Positions 16,418 to 25,303 of a stretch of DNA of 64,000 nucleotides are shown here, piece after piece (the stretch's first letter is position 1; each line of letters begins with the position of its first letter). The DNA comes from Levilinea saccharolytica (GTDB taxonomy: Bacteria > Chloroflexota > Anaerolineae > Anaerolineales > Anaerolineaceae), in NCBI RefSeq assembly GCF_001306035.1, contig NZ_LGCM01000002.1, forward strand, positions 1 to 64,000, given 5' to 3'. The notes beneath the pieces are model-generated. The model did not search any database, was not told the DNA's origin, and worked only from the letters and a program-made list of their open reading frames with translations. A program made the position numbers and the translations under genes.

Positions 16418-19400
16418 GGAAGAGCTCCTTTCTCACAAGGCAGAGCATTGGCCACTACGCGCGTTTCGATGGCTGCGGCGAATTCATCCTGGATCTGGAA
16501 TACGTCAGTCAGCTCGATGAAATCCCAGCGCCCGTAGGTTCCCAGGTGGTTCACGCCGGGGATCCACCGGGTTTCCATGGTGGCCTTCTTTTCTTTGGCG
16601 TCCTCGCCGCGGAAGCCCTTGATCTCTACAATGAGATTCAGCGGATCCGGGCGCCCATCCTGCACCTGAACGATAAAATCGGGGATGTAGATGCGCTGGG
16701 TGGAACCGAACAGGTAGGGGACTTCCAGGCCGAGGCCCTGGTTTTTGACATAAGCGCGCACGCGCGGGTGATCTTCGACCACGCGGCAGAATTCGCCCTC
16801 CCAGTCGCTGTCGAGGATGGCCCAGTTGATCTGACATTTGCGCGAATCGGTCTGCCAGCGGCTGGGTTTGGAGGAAAAGAAATTCACAAACAGGCTGGAG
16901 CCGGTGGGGTTGTAGGGGTCGAGCACGGCGCGGATGGGGCGGGTGTCTTGAAAATGGCGGCTGATGGCGGTGTGGATGCGGGCGCAGGCCATATCTGCCA
17001 GCTCCTGGTAAAGCAGCTGCGCCGGGTAAGTGCCGCCCTTGCAAATCAGGTATTGGTCCAGCCACTGGCGGGTGATGCGTTTGAGCTGCCCAAACAGATG
17101 CATTTCCGGTTCTTGATTGGGGTCGCGGAAGTAAGTGTAGAGCAGGCGGCTGGTGAGGTGAAAGAGCAGGGTGGGCTGGCGCACATCGCCCAGGTGTTTT
17201 AAGTTCAGGTTGACGGCTTCGCCGATGATGCCTGAATTTTGGGTGATGGAAGGCCCCACCAGGTTGGGGGTGAGCATCAGGGTGGAATCGGGGGTGAAGC
17301 GCGCTTCCAGGCGTTCATTGGGCAGCTCAACGCGGTAGCCCATCACCCGCGGGAATTGAATTTCGAGGGAGTCCCGTTCGGGGCGTACGGCGTGGACGTG
17401 CACGCTTTCACGCGGGGGCTGCGGCTGTGAAATGACCGGTTTGGCGGTGAAATCGAAGGGGATGCCGAGGACGTCGGCATATTCCACATCGAAAAGACCT
17501 TCTTCGTTGAGGTCATAGGATTGACGGCGCAGGGCGCGCCCTACCACCTGCTCACACAGCAGCTGGGTGCCAAAGGCGCGGATGCCCAAAATGTGGGTGA
17601 CGGTGTTGGCGTCCCAGCCCTCGGTGAGCATGGAGACGGACACCACACAGCGGATGGATTCGCCCATGCGGCCGGCTTTGCCCACGGTGTTCATCACCTC
17701 GCGCAGCAAGTCCTGGTCGGTGATGATCTCCGCCGCGCGCTGGTCACCGGTGCGCTGGAGGATATCACGGCGGAAGCGTTCGATTTCATCCGCAGCGAAG
17801 GCACGGAAGTTTTTATCCAGGGCTTCCCCCGATTCCAACTGCTGGCTGTCAATTAACAGGGTGTTGGGCCGCGGCAGAGGGCGGCCGAATTCATCAAAAT
17901 TGCTGAATAAAGGCAAACGGCCGGGCACCACATCGCTGGAGCCGTCTTCTCTTTCACGTTGGAAACCGGAAATGAAGTCGTACACCAGTTTGGAAATGGC
18001 CGTGTTTTGGCAGACAATAATGAAACAGGGAGGCGTGCTGATGCCAGCCTGCTGCCAGAGATGAAAGGTCTTTTCGTAATGGCCGTACAGCGCGTCTAAG
18101 GCGGTTTGCAGCTCCACCGGCAGGCTGAGCGGATCGAGGTTTCCGGCATTTCCGCGGCCTTTGCGGGGCATTCTGCCGCCCACATGCTCCCAAATGTTGC
18201 GGAATTTGGGCGTGTCGCCGCCGGGGATATTATCGGCCACGGGGACGCGGGGCAGCTTGACAATGCCGCATTCGATGGCGTCCATCAGCGAGAAGTCGCT
18301 CATCGTCCAGGGGAAAATGGTTCCCTCGACATAGCCGGAACCTTTGAGAAAAAAGGGCGTGGCGGACAGGTCAATCACCTGTTCCAGGCCCAGGTTTCGG
18401 GCCACCATCTCCAGGCCGCTGATCCACAGGCGGGCGGCTTCGTTGTTGGCTTCGGCTTCTTCGCGGTCTTCTCCGCTCCAATCCTCACCGTTGTCCTCCT
18501 CTGGCTTTTGTCGGTAACAGTGATGGCCTTCGTCGTTGATGGCGAGGATATTTTTAATGCCCATCAGTTCCGGCATGACCCGCTGAAGCATTTGGCCTTC
18601 GGTTTCCAGGGTGTTCAGGGCCTCGCCGCGTCCTTGCAGCAGGGCGCGCCCACCTTTAGAAAGCTCCATGCGCTCGCGCAGCTTGAAAGCGTGGTAGTTG
18701 GTGATGATGATTTTGGCCTTGCCCAGCTCTGGCAGCAAGTCGTTGGGCACCAGTTCGCGGCTGGCGTAATAGCTATCCGGGTCGTTGGGCAGCAGCACGC
18801 GCAGGCGGTCTTTGATGGTGATGCCGGGGGTCACCACCAGAAAGCCGCGGGCGAAGCGTTTGCTGGTGGGGTAGCGCAGGGCGTTGATCGTCTGCCAGGC
18901 GATGATCATGGCCATCACCGTGGTTTTTCCCGAGCCGGTCGCCATTTTCAGCGCAATACGGGAAAGCCCAGGGTTGGCCTCCTGGCTGACCTGTTCCAGG
19001 CGTTCGAGCAGTTCTTTTTCTCGTTTTCCGCCTTTGGGGGCCACTTCCGTCAGCCAGATGAGGGTCTCGACGGCCTCGACCTGACAGAAGAAAGGCCGGA
19101 TGCTGGCATAAGGATGGCTGCGCCAGTGCTGCAGCAGGCGGGCGGTTTCGGGAGTCACTTTCCAATCGCTGGGGTCGGCAATTTTGCGCCACTGATCCAC
19201 ATAGGAGCGGACGAGGTTAATCGTTCCAGTTAAATCGTACTGCTGTTGGGGGGTGGAAAGCCCTTTGCCTTCGTCCAGCGCTAAAAGGGCCTGTGTGTAG
19301 GGGTCTGGTTTCTTGGATTTTTGTTTCTTGGGCTTGGGGATGGGGGTGATAAATTCGGCAGGACGCCGGCGCTCAAAGATTCGCTGGGTGGGCTGCCCGT

Positions 19401-19479
19401 CCTTGTCCAGTTCCCAATGGCGGGAAGGGTATTCGTAGGGGGAATTGAGGATCGGGTGGGTAAAGAACTGGTTATCCAT
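16414..19479 (-). CDS. Restriction endonuclease with DEAD-like helicase, type III Res-like
   Basis: The 1021-residue protein has a superfamily 2 helicase motor: Walker A MATGSGKTTVMA (179-190), motif II DEGHH, and motif VI-like QVVGRALRR. A C-terminal nuclease domain shows the PD-(D/E)xK pattern (IPDFIVQ...LNLIVEIKGFRGED). The C-terminal block, EDAKEKKATMETRWIPGVNHLG, resembles the BPTD_3080-type restriction enzymes as I remember them. With the Mod-like gene it forms a restriction-modification system. ATG 19479 (MDNQFF) was preferred to the ORF start at 19533. A TTGAAA with 17-bp spacing to TATCCA (minus strand, 19544-19516) is a weak promoter candidate. The order res-GxxExxY-mod is the reverse of the usual mod-res. 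Confidence 0.88.
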   Translation of the reverse strand: MDNQFFTHPILNSPYEYPSRHWELDKDGQPTQRIFERRRPAEFITPIPKPKKQKSKKPDPYTQALLALDEGKGLSTPQQQYDLTGTINLVRSYVDQWRKIADPSDWKVTPETARLLQHWRSHPYASIRPFFCQVEAVETLIWLTEVAPKGGKREKELLERLEQVSQEANPGLSRIALKMATGSGKTTVMAMIIAWQTINALRYPTSKRFARGFLVVTPGITIKDRLRVLLPNDPDSYYASRELVPNDLLPELGKAKIIITNYHAFKLRERMELSKGGRALLQGRGEALNTLETEGQMLQRVMPELMGIKNILAINDEGHHCYRQKPEEDNGEDWSGEDREEAEANNEAARLWISGLEMVARNLGLEQVIDLSATPFFLKGSGYVEGTIFPWTMSDFSLMDAIECGIVKLPRVPVADNIPGGDTPKFRNIWEHVGGRMPRKGRGNAGNLDPLSLPVELQTALDALYGHYEKTFHLWQQAGISTPPCFIIVCQNTAISKLVYDFISGFQREREDGSSDVVPGRLPLFSNFDEFGRPLPRPNTLLIDSQQLESGEALDKNFRAFAADEIERFRRDILQRTGDQRAAEIITDQDLLREVMNTVGKAGRMGESIRCVVSVSMLTEGWDANTVTHILGIRAFGTQLLCEQVVGRALRRQSYDLNEEGLFDVEYADVLGIPFDFTAKPVISQPQPPRESVHVHAVRPERDSLEIQFPRVMGYRVELPNERLEARFTPDSTLMLTPNLVGPSITQNSGIIGEAVNLNLKHLGDVRQPTLLFHLTSRLLYTYFRDPNQEPEMHLFGQLKRITRQWLDQYLICKGGTYPAQLLYQELADMACARIHTAISRHFQDTRPIRAVLDPYNPTGSSLFVNFFSSKPSRWQTDSRKCQINWAILDSDWEGEFCRVVEDHPRVRAYVKNQGLGLEVPYLFGSTQRIYIPDFIVQVQDGRPDPLNLIVEIKGFRGEDAKEKKATMETRWIPGVNHLGTYGRWDFIELTDVFQIQDEFAAAIETRVVANALPCEKGALP

Positions 19480-19700
19480 GTTTACGCGCCTTTGACGAAA
19501 TTCAGAATGTCCGTATGGATAGCAAACATCCATGTGCGTTTCAAGAGAAGTGACGGGCCGTCGAATATCAGCAATTTCGGGTTATGCTGCTGCCATTCCC
19601 CACCTGGTTGTTGAATCAAGACAAAAGCCACCTCAGTGGAAGCTTACCGTTAATCCTAGGTGAGGAAGGCAAAAATGTCAATACGGCGTTTCCCCCGCAG

Positions 19701-20963
19701 CTACTTCTTTTCGTGCGCCTTGCGGATGATGGTTTCAAACAGGGCGACTGCTTTATCAATTTCCTCGGTGGGTACCTTTTCCTGCCGCCAGAGGATCTCC
19801 AATTGGGTCTCCAGCTCACCCAGCTTCCAGACGGGCACGGCGGGGTCTTCCACCGTGAGTAGGTCATCCTCCCCGGCCCACACTACCACCGGCTGAACCC
19901 ATCTGACGAGCACGTTGTGATTTTGCAGATAGGTCTGAACCGTCTGGGCGGTTCTGCGCGCCTGCTTTCCAGGGTGTTTGCTGGTGTTGCGCCAGCCGAA
20001 GCGCGATTTATACTGCCAGCGGTCGCCGATGTTGCGGGTGCGCGTGCTGTAATTTTTGACTTCCAGGCACCAGATACCCCCTGGCCCAACCAGGATAATA
20101 TCGGCGTCTCCCCACTTGCGGTTCGGCCATTCCAGGTTATGCACCAGCACCCACGGGCTGGCGAGATAGGCGCGCAGCAGGTCCAGCACGCGGCGTTCCC
20201 CCCGGCGGCCGGTTTTGTAATTGACCATTTCATTTGTCGCCCGGTCAGCCAGCCGAAGTAAGATGAATGCAATGACAAAAGCAGCCAGGTTAAGAGGTGT
20301 CACCCATCCATTATCTGTCCAATTGAAAAACGAGCTTCCGATCCACAATACCATAGTTAGGATTGCTAAGGCTACCACAAACCCGAGGTAAATACCGGTA
20401 TTTACACTCGCGACCCGCTCTCGGTATTCCAAATTTTCCCGGCCTTCCAACGCTTTGAGGGGTTTGGGTGGGGCTTTCAAGTCCCCCTGGTGCAGCTGGG
20501 TCAGCAAGATGGTGCGGGCAGCTTGCTTAATGAGCCCGTCCTGGACGTTGTCTGCTGCCCATATCAGATCTTGCATGGTGATTTTCTTTTCATCGAGGAG
20601 CACCCCGATGGGTGCATTCAGTTTTTTGAAAGGCCAATACACCGACCTGGCCTGCGCTTCCGTCATGCCGGTCAGGCGCAGCAGCTCGAACTGCGGGGCG
20701 CGCAGGTCTTTCCCGGCGAATTTCTGTGCCACGCTGGTCACTGCTCGTTGGGCAATCTCGTTGTCTGGTGCGATGATGAAGGCCAATTCTGCGGCGGCGA
20801 TGGCCTCGCGCGGCTGGTCGGAGGCGCGCGCTAACCACAGTAAGGCGTCAATCATGTCCTCTTTTTCGTGCAGGTAGGAGAGGATCAGTTGGCGGCTCGC
20901 TTCGGTTTGGCCTTCCTTCTGCAAACGAATGGCTTCGAGGATTTCAGGGCGGTAGGTTTTCAT
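19701..20963 (-). CDS. NERD-domain membrane protein
   Basis: The 420-residue protein has a helical N-terminal half (about 1-170) that may hold TPR-like repeats, two membrane segments (about 190-212 and 222-240) and a NERD nuclease-related domain (about 252-360). The latter shows GRRGERRVLDLL, WGDADIILVGPGGIWCLEVK and QVQTYL-like features, that is the D...ExK core of the family. NERD proteins are thought to act on DNA or RNA but are largely untested. Position upstream of the restriction locus on the same strand (gap 221 bp) could mean it is part of the defence island. Start is uncertain: ATG 20963 and ATG 20981 both lack a clear ribosome site. Confidence 0.8.
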   Translation of the reverse strand: MKTYRPEILEAIRLQKEGQTEASRQLILSYLHEKEDMIDALLWLARASDQPREAIAAAELAFIIAPDNEIAQRAVTSVAQKFAGKDLRAPQFELLRLTGMTEAQARSVYWPFKKLNAPIGVLLDEKKITMQDLIWAADNVQDGLIKQAARTILLTQLHQGDLKAPPKPLKALEGRENLEYRERVASVNTGIYLGFVVALAILTMVLWIGSSFFNWTDNGWVTPLNLAAFVIAFILLRLADRATNEMVNYKTGRRGERRVLDLLRAYLASPWVLVHNLEWPNRKWGDADIILVGPGGIWCLEVKNYSTRTRNIGDRWQYKSRFGWRNTSKHPGKQARRTAQTVQTYLQNHNVLVRWVQPVVVWAGEDDLLTVEDPAVPVWKLGELETQLEILWRQEKVPTEEIDKAVALFETIIRKAHEKK

Positions 20964-21112
20964 AGGAGCAGAGGTTCCCATACAAGATGACGGCTGCGGC
21001 GGGTGGTGTGCTGCGTTTCCCCGGGCTAGAAGCGATTTATTGAAGTATACATGGATTCATTCAAGGACAGAGCTTGAGGACGCGGGTGATGCGTTCCCAG
21101 GAGACCCACCCA

Positions 21113-22084
21113 TCACCCCTCATCGGGGGCGTAGACCGCCAGGGACTGGCGGGCGAAATCCGCCAGACTGCAGCGCAGGGCGAAGGGTGCCAACACTTCC
21201 ACGGCCCCGCCGTAACCTAAAAGCTGGGTTCGCGCCGTCTCAAAGGAGTCGAAAGTGATGGTCAGCTCTTGCCAGGCGGCGCGCGGGGTGGGGGCGGCGG
21301 GAAGGGGCAGGTGCGGGGGCTGCCCGAGGGTTAAGCTATGAACCAGTTCGGGGGCGGCCGCCACCCGCGCCGCAAAGTGGGCGCGCCCGGCCTGCTCATA
21401 GGCCGCGCTCCATGCGCTCCAAAAGGCCTGCAGGTCAAAATCTGCGGGGCGCTCAAAACAGCCTGCGCTCATTTCGGCAGTGAGGATGCGCATCACGGGC
21501 AGGGCGCGCAGGCGGCCTTCGCTGGCAAACACCAAATACCAGCGGCTGGCTTTGGCCACCAGCCCGTACGGATCTACAAGTTGTTCGATTTGCGCCCCAA
21601 ATTCCCCACGGATCACCATCCGTACCGGACGGTCCTGCCAGATGGCCTGCTGAAGGCATTCCAGGCAGGGGGTGGGCTCTTCTTGATGAAACCACCCGCG
21701 CGCGTCCAGATGAATGCGCTGGCGGAGGCGCTCTTGCTGGCCGCGGGCCGCGGCGGGAACGGCGGCGGACAGCTTGAGCAGGGCAGTTTTCAAGGCGTCA
21801 CCCACCCCCAGACGAGCGAGTGGCTCTGGGATGGACAGGAGGGAAAGCGCCTGGGCTTCCTCAGGCCGCAGCCCGGTGAGATCGGTGCGGTAGTCTTCCA
21901 GCAGGGTGATGCCCCCGCCCGGGCCGCCTTCGGTGTACACGGGGATGCCGGCGGTGGATAGGGCGGTCACATCGCGGTAGATGGTACGTTCAGACACTTC
22001 CAACTGGCTGGCAAGCTGGCGGGCGGTGCAGCGCCCGTGGGTTTGCAGGAGCATGAGCATGGAGAGCAGGCGGTCGGCGCGCAT
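21113..22084 (-). CDS. WYL-domain transcriptional regulator (YafY/DeoR type)
   Basis: The 323-residue protein has an N-terminal winged HTH (ADRLLSMLMLLQTHGRCTARQL, then SERTIYRDVTALSTAGIPV) and a central WYL-type ligand-sensing domain (about 130-220; SRWYLVFASEGRLRALPVMRI). ATG 22084 has CAGGAA upstream. It is transcribed away from the GyrI-like gene at 22202. Its own promoter -10 (TATAAT, 22115-22110) is adjacent to a perfect palindrome (22123-22145) that would cover the -35 region, so it probably represses or activates itself and the neighbour. The ligand is unknown; the GyrI-like partner suggests a small hydrophobic compound. Confidence 0.88.
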   Translation of the reverse strand: MRADRLLSMLMLLQTHGRCTARQLASQLEVSERTIYRDVTALSTAGIPVYTEGGPGGGITLLEDYRTDLTGLRPEEAQALSLLSIPEPLARLGVGDALKTALLKLSAAVPAAARGQQERLRQRIHLDARGWFHQEEPTPCLECLQQAIWQDRPVRMVIRGEFGAQIEQLVDPYGLVAKASRWYLVFASEGRLRALPVMRILTAEMSAGCFERPADFDLQAFWSAWSAAYEQAGRAHFAARVAAAPELVHSLTLGQPPHLPLPAAPTPRAAWQELTITFDSFETARTQLLGYGGAVEVLAPFALRCSLADFARQSLAVYAPDEG

Positions 22085-22109
22085 GGGTAAGGTTCCTGAG
22101 TGTAGGCAC

Positions 22110-22145
22110 ATTATAACCTGAATCCCTGACAAGAGATGTCAGGGA
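22110..22145. promoter_or_regulatory. Operator palindrome and promoter between the WYL regulator and the GyrI-like gene
   Basis: TCCCTGACA (22123-22131) and TGTCAGGGA (22137-22145) form a perfect 9-bp inverted repeat with a 5-bp spacer. A minus-strand TATAAT at 22115-22110 puts the dyad over the -35 position of the regulator promoter. The TGACA/TGTCA half-sites are of the kind expected for a dimeric winged-HTH regulator; assignment to the adjacent WYL protein is inference. Confidence 0.75.
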
Positions 22146-22201
22146 TGGATGCTAGACTTAAGCTGCACGTGCACAATCCCTCACACTTATGGAGTCAACC
22201 T

Positions 22202-22669
22202 ATGAGCAACCTGCAAGTTCGTATTGAAACCCTGCCGAAGATGCGCATGATCAGCGCCTACGGGTTTGGCGCAGCGCCGGAGGAAATAGCCATGAAGAAA
22301 ATGGCTGCATTTATGGAGGAAAAGGGTTTGCTGGAAGGGTACGGAACCACCTACCCGCACTACGGCTTTAACAACCCCAGTCCGTCGGCGGGCAGCCCCA
22401 ACTACGGCTATGAAATCTGGGTGGCTGTGCCCGCGGGGGTTCAGCCCTGCGGCGATCTGAAAGAGGTACAGTTTGGCGGGGGCCTATATGCAGTGACGCG
22501 GTTTGAGAACCTGGAAGCCATCGGGTCTGTCTGGCAGGCGCTGGTGCAGTGGCGCGAGGCCAGCCCCTACCAGGCCGCCCACCATCAGTGGCTGGAACGG
22601 CTGTTCAACCCTCTGGAGCCGGACCTTTCGAAAAGCGTTTTTGAGCTGTACTTGCCCATTCGGGAGTAG
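22202..22669 (+). CDS. GyrI-like small-molecule-binding protein
   Basis: The 155-residue protein has the SHS2/GyrI-like (AraC effector-binding) pattern: VRIETLPKMRMISAYGFG, PNYGYEIWVAVP and GGLYAVTRFENL. Members bind small hydrophobic molecules or act as esterases on them. ATG 22202 (GGAG 7 bases upstream) is preferred to 22136, which lies inside the operator. Divergent from the WYL regulator, the typical partner of such genes, so the pair is likely a small self-contained response module. Confidence 0.85.
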   Translation: MSNLQVRIETLPKMRMISAYGFGAAPEEIAMKKMAAFMEEKGLLEGYGTTYPHYGFNNPSPSAGSPNYGYEIWVAVPAGVQPCGDLKEVQFGGGLYAVTRFENLEAIGSVWQALVQWREASPYQAAHHQWLERLFNPLEPDLSKSVFELYLPIRE

Positions 22670-22827
22670 GGGAATCGGTTGAAAACGGGGTGGAGGGTCT
22701 TGTGCGCTCCTGCCGGACTCTTCACCCCAGCGGGCGGCATTTTGGCTGGGGGAGAATCAGCTTTACCGCATGCGCGGACGCACAAGTTTCTAAGATGGTA
22801 CTTCCCTTCTGCCAATTAAAATACAGG

Positions 22828-22882
22828 TTGACTTTACATATTATTTGATATATTATAAATAGGAGTTTACAAAAAGGAGATT
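22828..22882 (+). promoter_or_regulatory. Strong promoter and ribosome site of the AAA/DUF4143 gene
   Basis: TTGACT (22828-22833) and TATTAT (22851-22856) are separated by 17 bp in an AT-rich block. AAAAAGGAGA (22871-22880) lies 6-7 bases before the ATG at 22887. The leader is about 25 nt. Confidence 0.8.
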
Positions 22883-22886
22883 TCGG

Positions 22887-24119
22887 ATGCCGGTTTTATT
22901 TCAGCGTGATGCCCTGACGGAAATGACCCCCTTCCTGTTCACCGAGGATGTCATCGTCATTCACGGCGCCCGGCAGGTGGGCAAGACCTCCATCCTGATG
23001 GTTCTGCAAGAGCAATTGCGTTCTCAAGGCCAGTCGGTGGCTTACCTGGATCTGGAAGACAGCCGCCTTACGAGTGTTCTGAATCGGGGGGTGGACGAAT
23101 TCTTGATGCTGCTCCGTGAAGACGGCTACGATACCCAGTCCCTTGCGCAAAGCGGGAATAAGCTGTTTGTGATGATTGATGAAATTCAATATCTGGAGAA
23201 TCCATCCTCTTTTCTGAAGCTGGTGGCCGATCACCACCGTTCCATCAAGTTAATCGTTTCGGGATCCTCCAGCTTTGAAATGAAAAGCAAATTCAAAGAC
23301 TCGCTGGTGGGGCGAACGGTGAATTTTGAAATTTTCCCGCTTTCCTTTGCCGAATTCCTCGAGTTCAAAGGGATTGCTTTTGCCCCTGCCCCGCATTATA
23401 CCGAAAAGAAAATTGCCGAGCTGCAGGCCGCCTATCTGGAATTTGCCTTATACGGCGGTTACCCCAAGATCGTGCTCGCCAGCGACCTCGCGGTCAAGGA
23501 AAAATACCTGCAGCAGATCATCGACACGTACATTCGAAAAGACATTCGGGATTTGGCTGACATCAAGGATGTGAACAAGTTCAATCAGTTGATTGAAATC
23601 CTGGCATCACAGAGCGGCAGCCTGCTGAACATGGCAGAGCTAGCCAATACCTGTAATCTGGCGCGGCAGACCGTGGAGCGGTACCTGCTGATCCTGGAAC
23701 AAACCTATATTATTCGTCTGGTGCGCCCCTTTAGCCGGAATTTGCGCACCGAACTGACCAAAACGCCCAAGATCTTTTTCTACGACACCGGGTTGATGCA
23801 AATGCTGTGGCTCAAGCGGCTGCAGAAAGAAGTGTTAGGGTCGGTTTTTGAAACCAGTGTGTTCGGCGAATTGGTAAAGCGTTTTGGGCGCGATGCGGTG
23901 TATTACTGGCGAACCACGGATAAAAAGGAAATTGATTTTATTTTGCGCACACCAGAGAAGCTGTGCCCGATTGAAACAAAACTTCACTTTCCGCGCGGTA
24001 TCCCGGCGGCGCTGGAAAACTTTGGCGAAAACTACTCCGGGCTGGCCTCGGCAGGCAGGGTGATTGCCTTGCAAGGGACGCCGAATCATCCGCAGATGGT
24101 CTATCCATGGCAGGTGTAG
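22887..24119 (+). CDS. AAA_14 / DUF4143 ATPase
   Basis: The 410-residue protein has Walker A GARQVGKT (27-34), Walker B LFVMIDEIQYL (about 92-102), sensor-like LIVSGSSSFEMKSK, a winged-helix segment in the middle (LLNMAELANTCNLARQTVERYL) and a DUF4143 nuclease-fold tail with DKKEIDFIL and PIETKLHFP (D...ExK). Such ATPases are common in bacteria and archaea, often as solitary genes with a variable presence; role not known. It has its own strong promoter and no operon partners, which fits a mobile accessory gene. Confidence 0.88.
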   Translation: MPVLFQRDALTEMTPFLFTEDVIVIHGARQVGKTSILMVLQEQLRSQGQSVAYLDLEDSRLTSVLNRGVDEFLMLLREDGYDTQSLAQSGNKLFVMIDEIQYLENPSSFLKLVADHHRSIKLIVSGSSSFEMKSKFKDSLVGRTVNFEIFPLSFAEFLEFKGIAFAPAPHYTEKKIAELQAAYLEFALYGGYPKIVLASDLAVKEKYLQQIIDTYIRKDIRDLADIKDVNKFNQLIEILASQSGSLLNMAELANTCNLARQTVERYLLILEQTYIIRLVRPFSRNLRTELTKTPKIFFYDTGLMQMLWLKRLQKEVLGSVFETSVFGELVKRFGRDAVYYWRTTDKKEIDFILRTPEKLCPIETKLHFPRGIPAALENFGENYSGLASAGRVIALQGTPNHPQMVYPWQV

Positions 24120-24235
24120 AAAAACGAGTTGTGACTGTCTGCACACGCAGCCTAGCCCAGCCGACTCTTCACCCGCGGGGCGGCCCGGCGCATTCGTGGT
24201 AAACTAGCAGAGACACCCGAACGCAAGGAGCCGCC

Positions 24236-25207
24236 ATGCCCACCTGTACCGCCGCTGCACATCCCAACATCGCCTTCATCAAATATTGGGGAAACCGCCA
24301 CGAGGGGCTGCGCCTGCCCGTGAACGGTTCTATCTCTATGAACCTGGCCGGGCTGGAGGCGCGCACCACGGTGCGTTTTGAGGCCGGGCTGCCGCAGGAC
24401 GCTTTCACCCTCAACGGGGCGGCGCAAAGCGGGGCGGCCTTGGAGCGGGTGAGCCGCTTTTTGGATGTGGTGCGCGGGCTGGCGCACAGCGATCAGCGCG
24501 CGGCGGTGGAGAGCCAGAATAACTTCCCCACGGGCGCGGGCATCGCCTCCTCCGCGGCGGCTTTCGCGGCCCTGGCGCTGGCAGCCTCGACGGCCGCGGG
24601 GTTGGAGCTGGACGAGGCGGCCCTGTCGCGGTTGGCGCGGCGCGGGTCAGGCTCGGCCTGCCGCTCGGTTCCGGCGGGGTTTGTGGAATGGCACCTGGGC
24701 ACGGGGGACGGCGACAGCGGGGCGGTTTCGATTGCGCCGCCGGAGCATTGGGCCCTGGCCGACTGCGTGGCCGTGGTGGCGGCGGGGGAAAAGCCGGTGG
24801 GTTCCACCGCCGGGCACGCCCTGGCGGGCAGCAGTCCGCTGCAAGGGGCGCGCGTGGCGGATGCGGCGCGGCGGCTGGACTTGTGCCGGCGGGCGGTGTT
24901 GGGGCGGGATTTCGCGGCGCTGGCTGAGGTGGTGGAGCTGGACAGCAACATGATGCACGCGGTGATGATGACCTCGCAGCCGGCCCTGTTCTACTGGCAG
25001 CCGGCCTCGCTGACGGTGATGCAGGCGGTGGGGGAATGGCGGCGGGCGGGGCTGGGGGTGTGTTACACCCTGGACGCGGGCCCCAACGTGCACGTGCTGT
25101 GCGCGGCGGCCGAGGCCCCAGCGGTGAGCGCGCGGCTGGCCGAGCTGCCGGGGGTGCGTCAGGTGCTGACGGCCGGGGTGGGCGGCGCGGCGCGGCGGGT
25201 GGCTTAG
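24236..25207 (+). CDS. mvaD: Diphosphomevalonate (or phosphomevalonate) decarboxylase
   Basis: A GHMP-superfamily decarboxylase of the mevalonate route to isopentenyl units, 323 residues. Key blocks: HPNIAFIKYWGNRHEG, LPVNGSISMNL, the P-loop NFPTGAGIASSAAAFAAL, SGSACRSVPAGFVEW, and YTLDAGPNVHV. The lysine of the usual KYWGK is Asn. Within Chloroflexota a Roseiflexus homologue is known to act on phosphomevalonate (the alternative mevalonate pathway), so either substrate is possible here. No other mevalonate gene lies in the window. A ribosome site AAGGAG lies 6 bases before ATG. Confidence 0.9.
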   Translation: MPTCTAAAHPNIAFIKYWGNRHEGLRLPVNGSISMNLAGLEARTTVRFEAGLPQDAFTLNGAAQSGAALERVSRFLDVVRGLAHSDQRAAVESQNNFPTGAGIASSAAAFAALALAASTAAGLELDEAALSRLARRGSGSACRSVPAGFVEWHLGTGDGDSGAVSIAPPEHWALADCVAVVAAGEKPVGSTAGHALAGSSPLQGARVADAARRLDLCRRAVLGRDFAALAEVVELDSNMMHAVMMTSQPALFYWQPASLTVMQAVGEWRRAGLGVCYTLDAGPNVHVLCAAAEAPAVSARLAELPGVRQVLTAGVGGAARRVA

Positions 25208-25222
25208 CCTTTTGCAAAGGGT

Positions 25223-25251
25223 TTGAAATACGCGCGTGAACCGGATATAAT
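25223..25251 (+). promoter_or_regulatory. Promoter of the rseP operon
   Basis: TTGAAA (25223-25228) and TATAAT (25246-25251) with 17-bp spacing, the best consensus promoter in the window. The predicted start point is at about 25258, giving a leader of about 45 nt. Confidence 0.85.
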
Positions 25252-25289
25252 CCAGTCAGGCACAGCTTGTGCCGCCTATTGACTGGATT
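25249..25289. promoter_or_regulatory. Nested inverted repeats over the rseP transcription start
   Basis: The outer arms AATCCAGTCA (25249-25258) and TGACTGGATT (25280-25289) are perfectly complementary over 10 bp; inside, GGCACA/TGTGCC (25259-25264 / 25268-25273) with loop GCT. Because the outer left arm overlaps the -10 box, the outer repeat is better read as a DNA operator, while the inner one could form a hairpin at the 5' end of the mRNA. Confidence 0.6.
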
Positions 25290-25303
25290 TGAAGGATTGA
25301 GGA

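Noticed and set aside
25249-25289. rseP leader as a riboswitch
   Set aside because: The left outer arm lies in the -10 box and would not be transcribed; a DNA operator is simpler.
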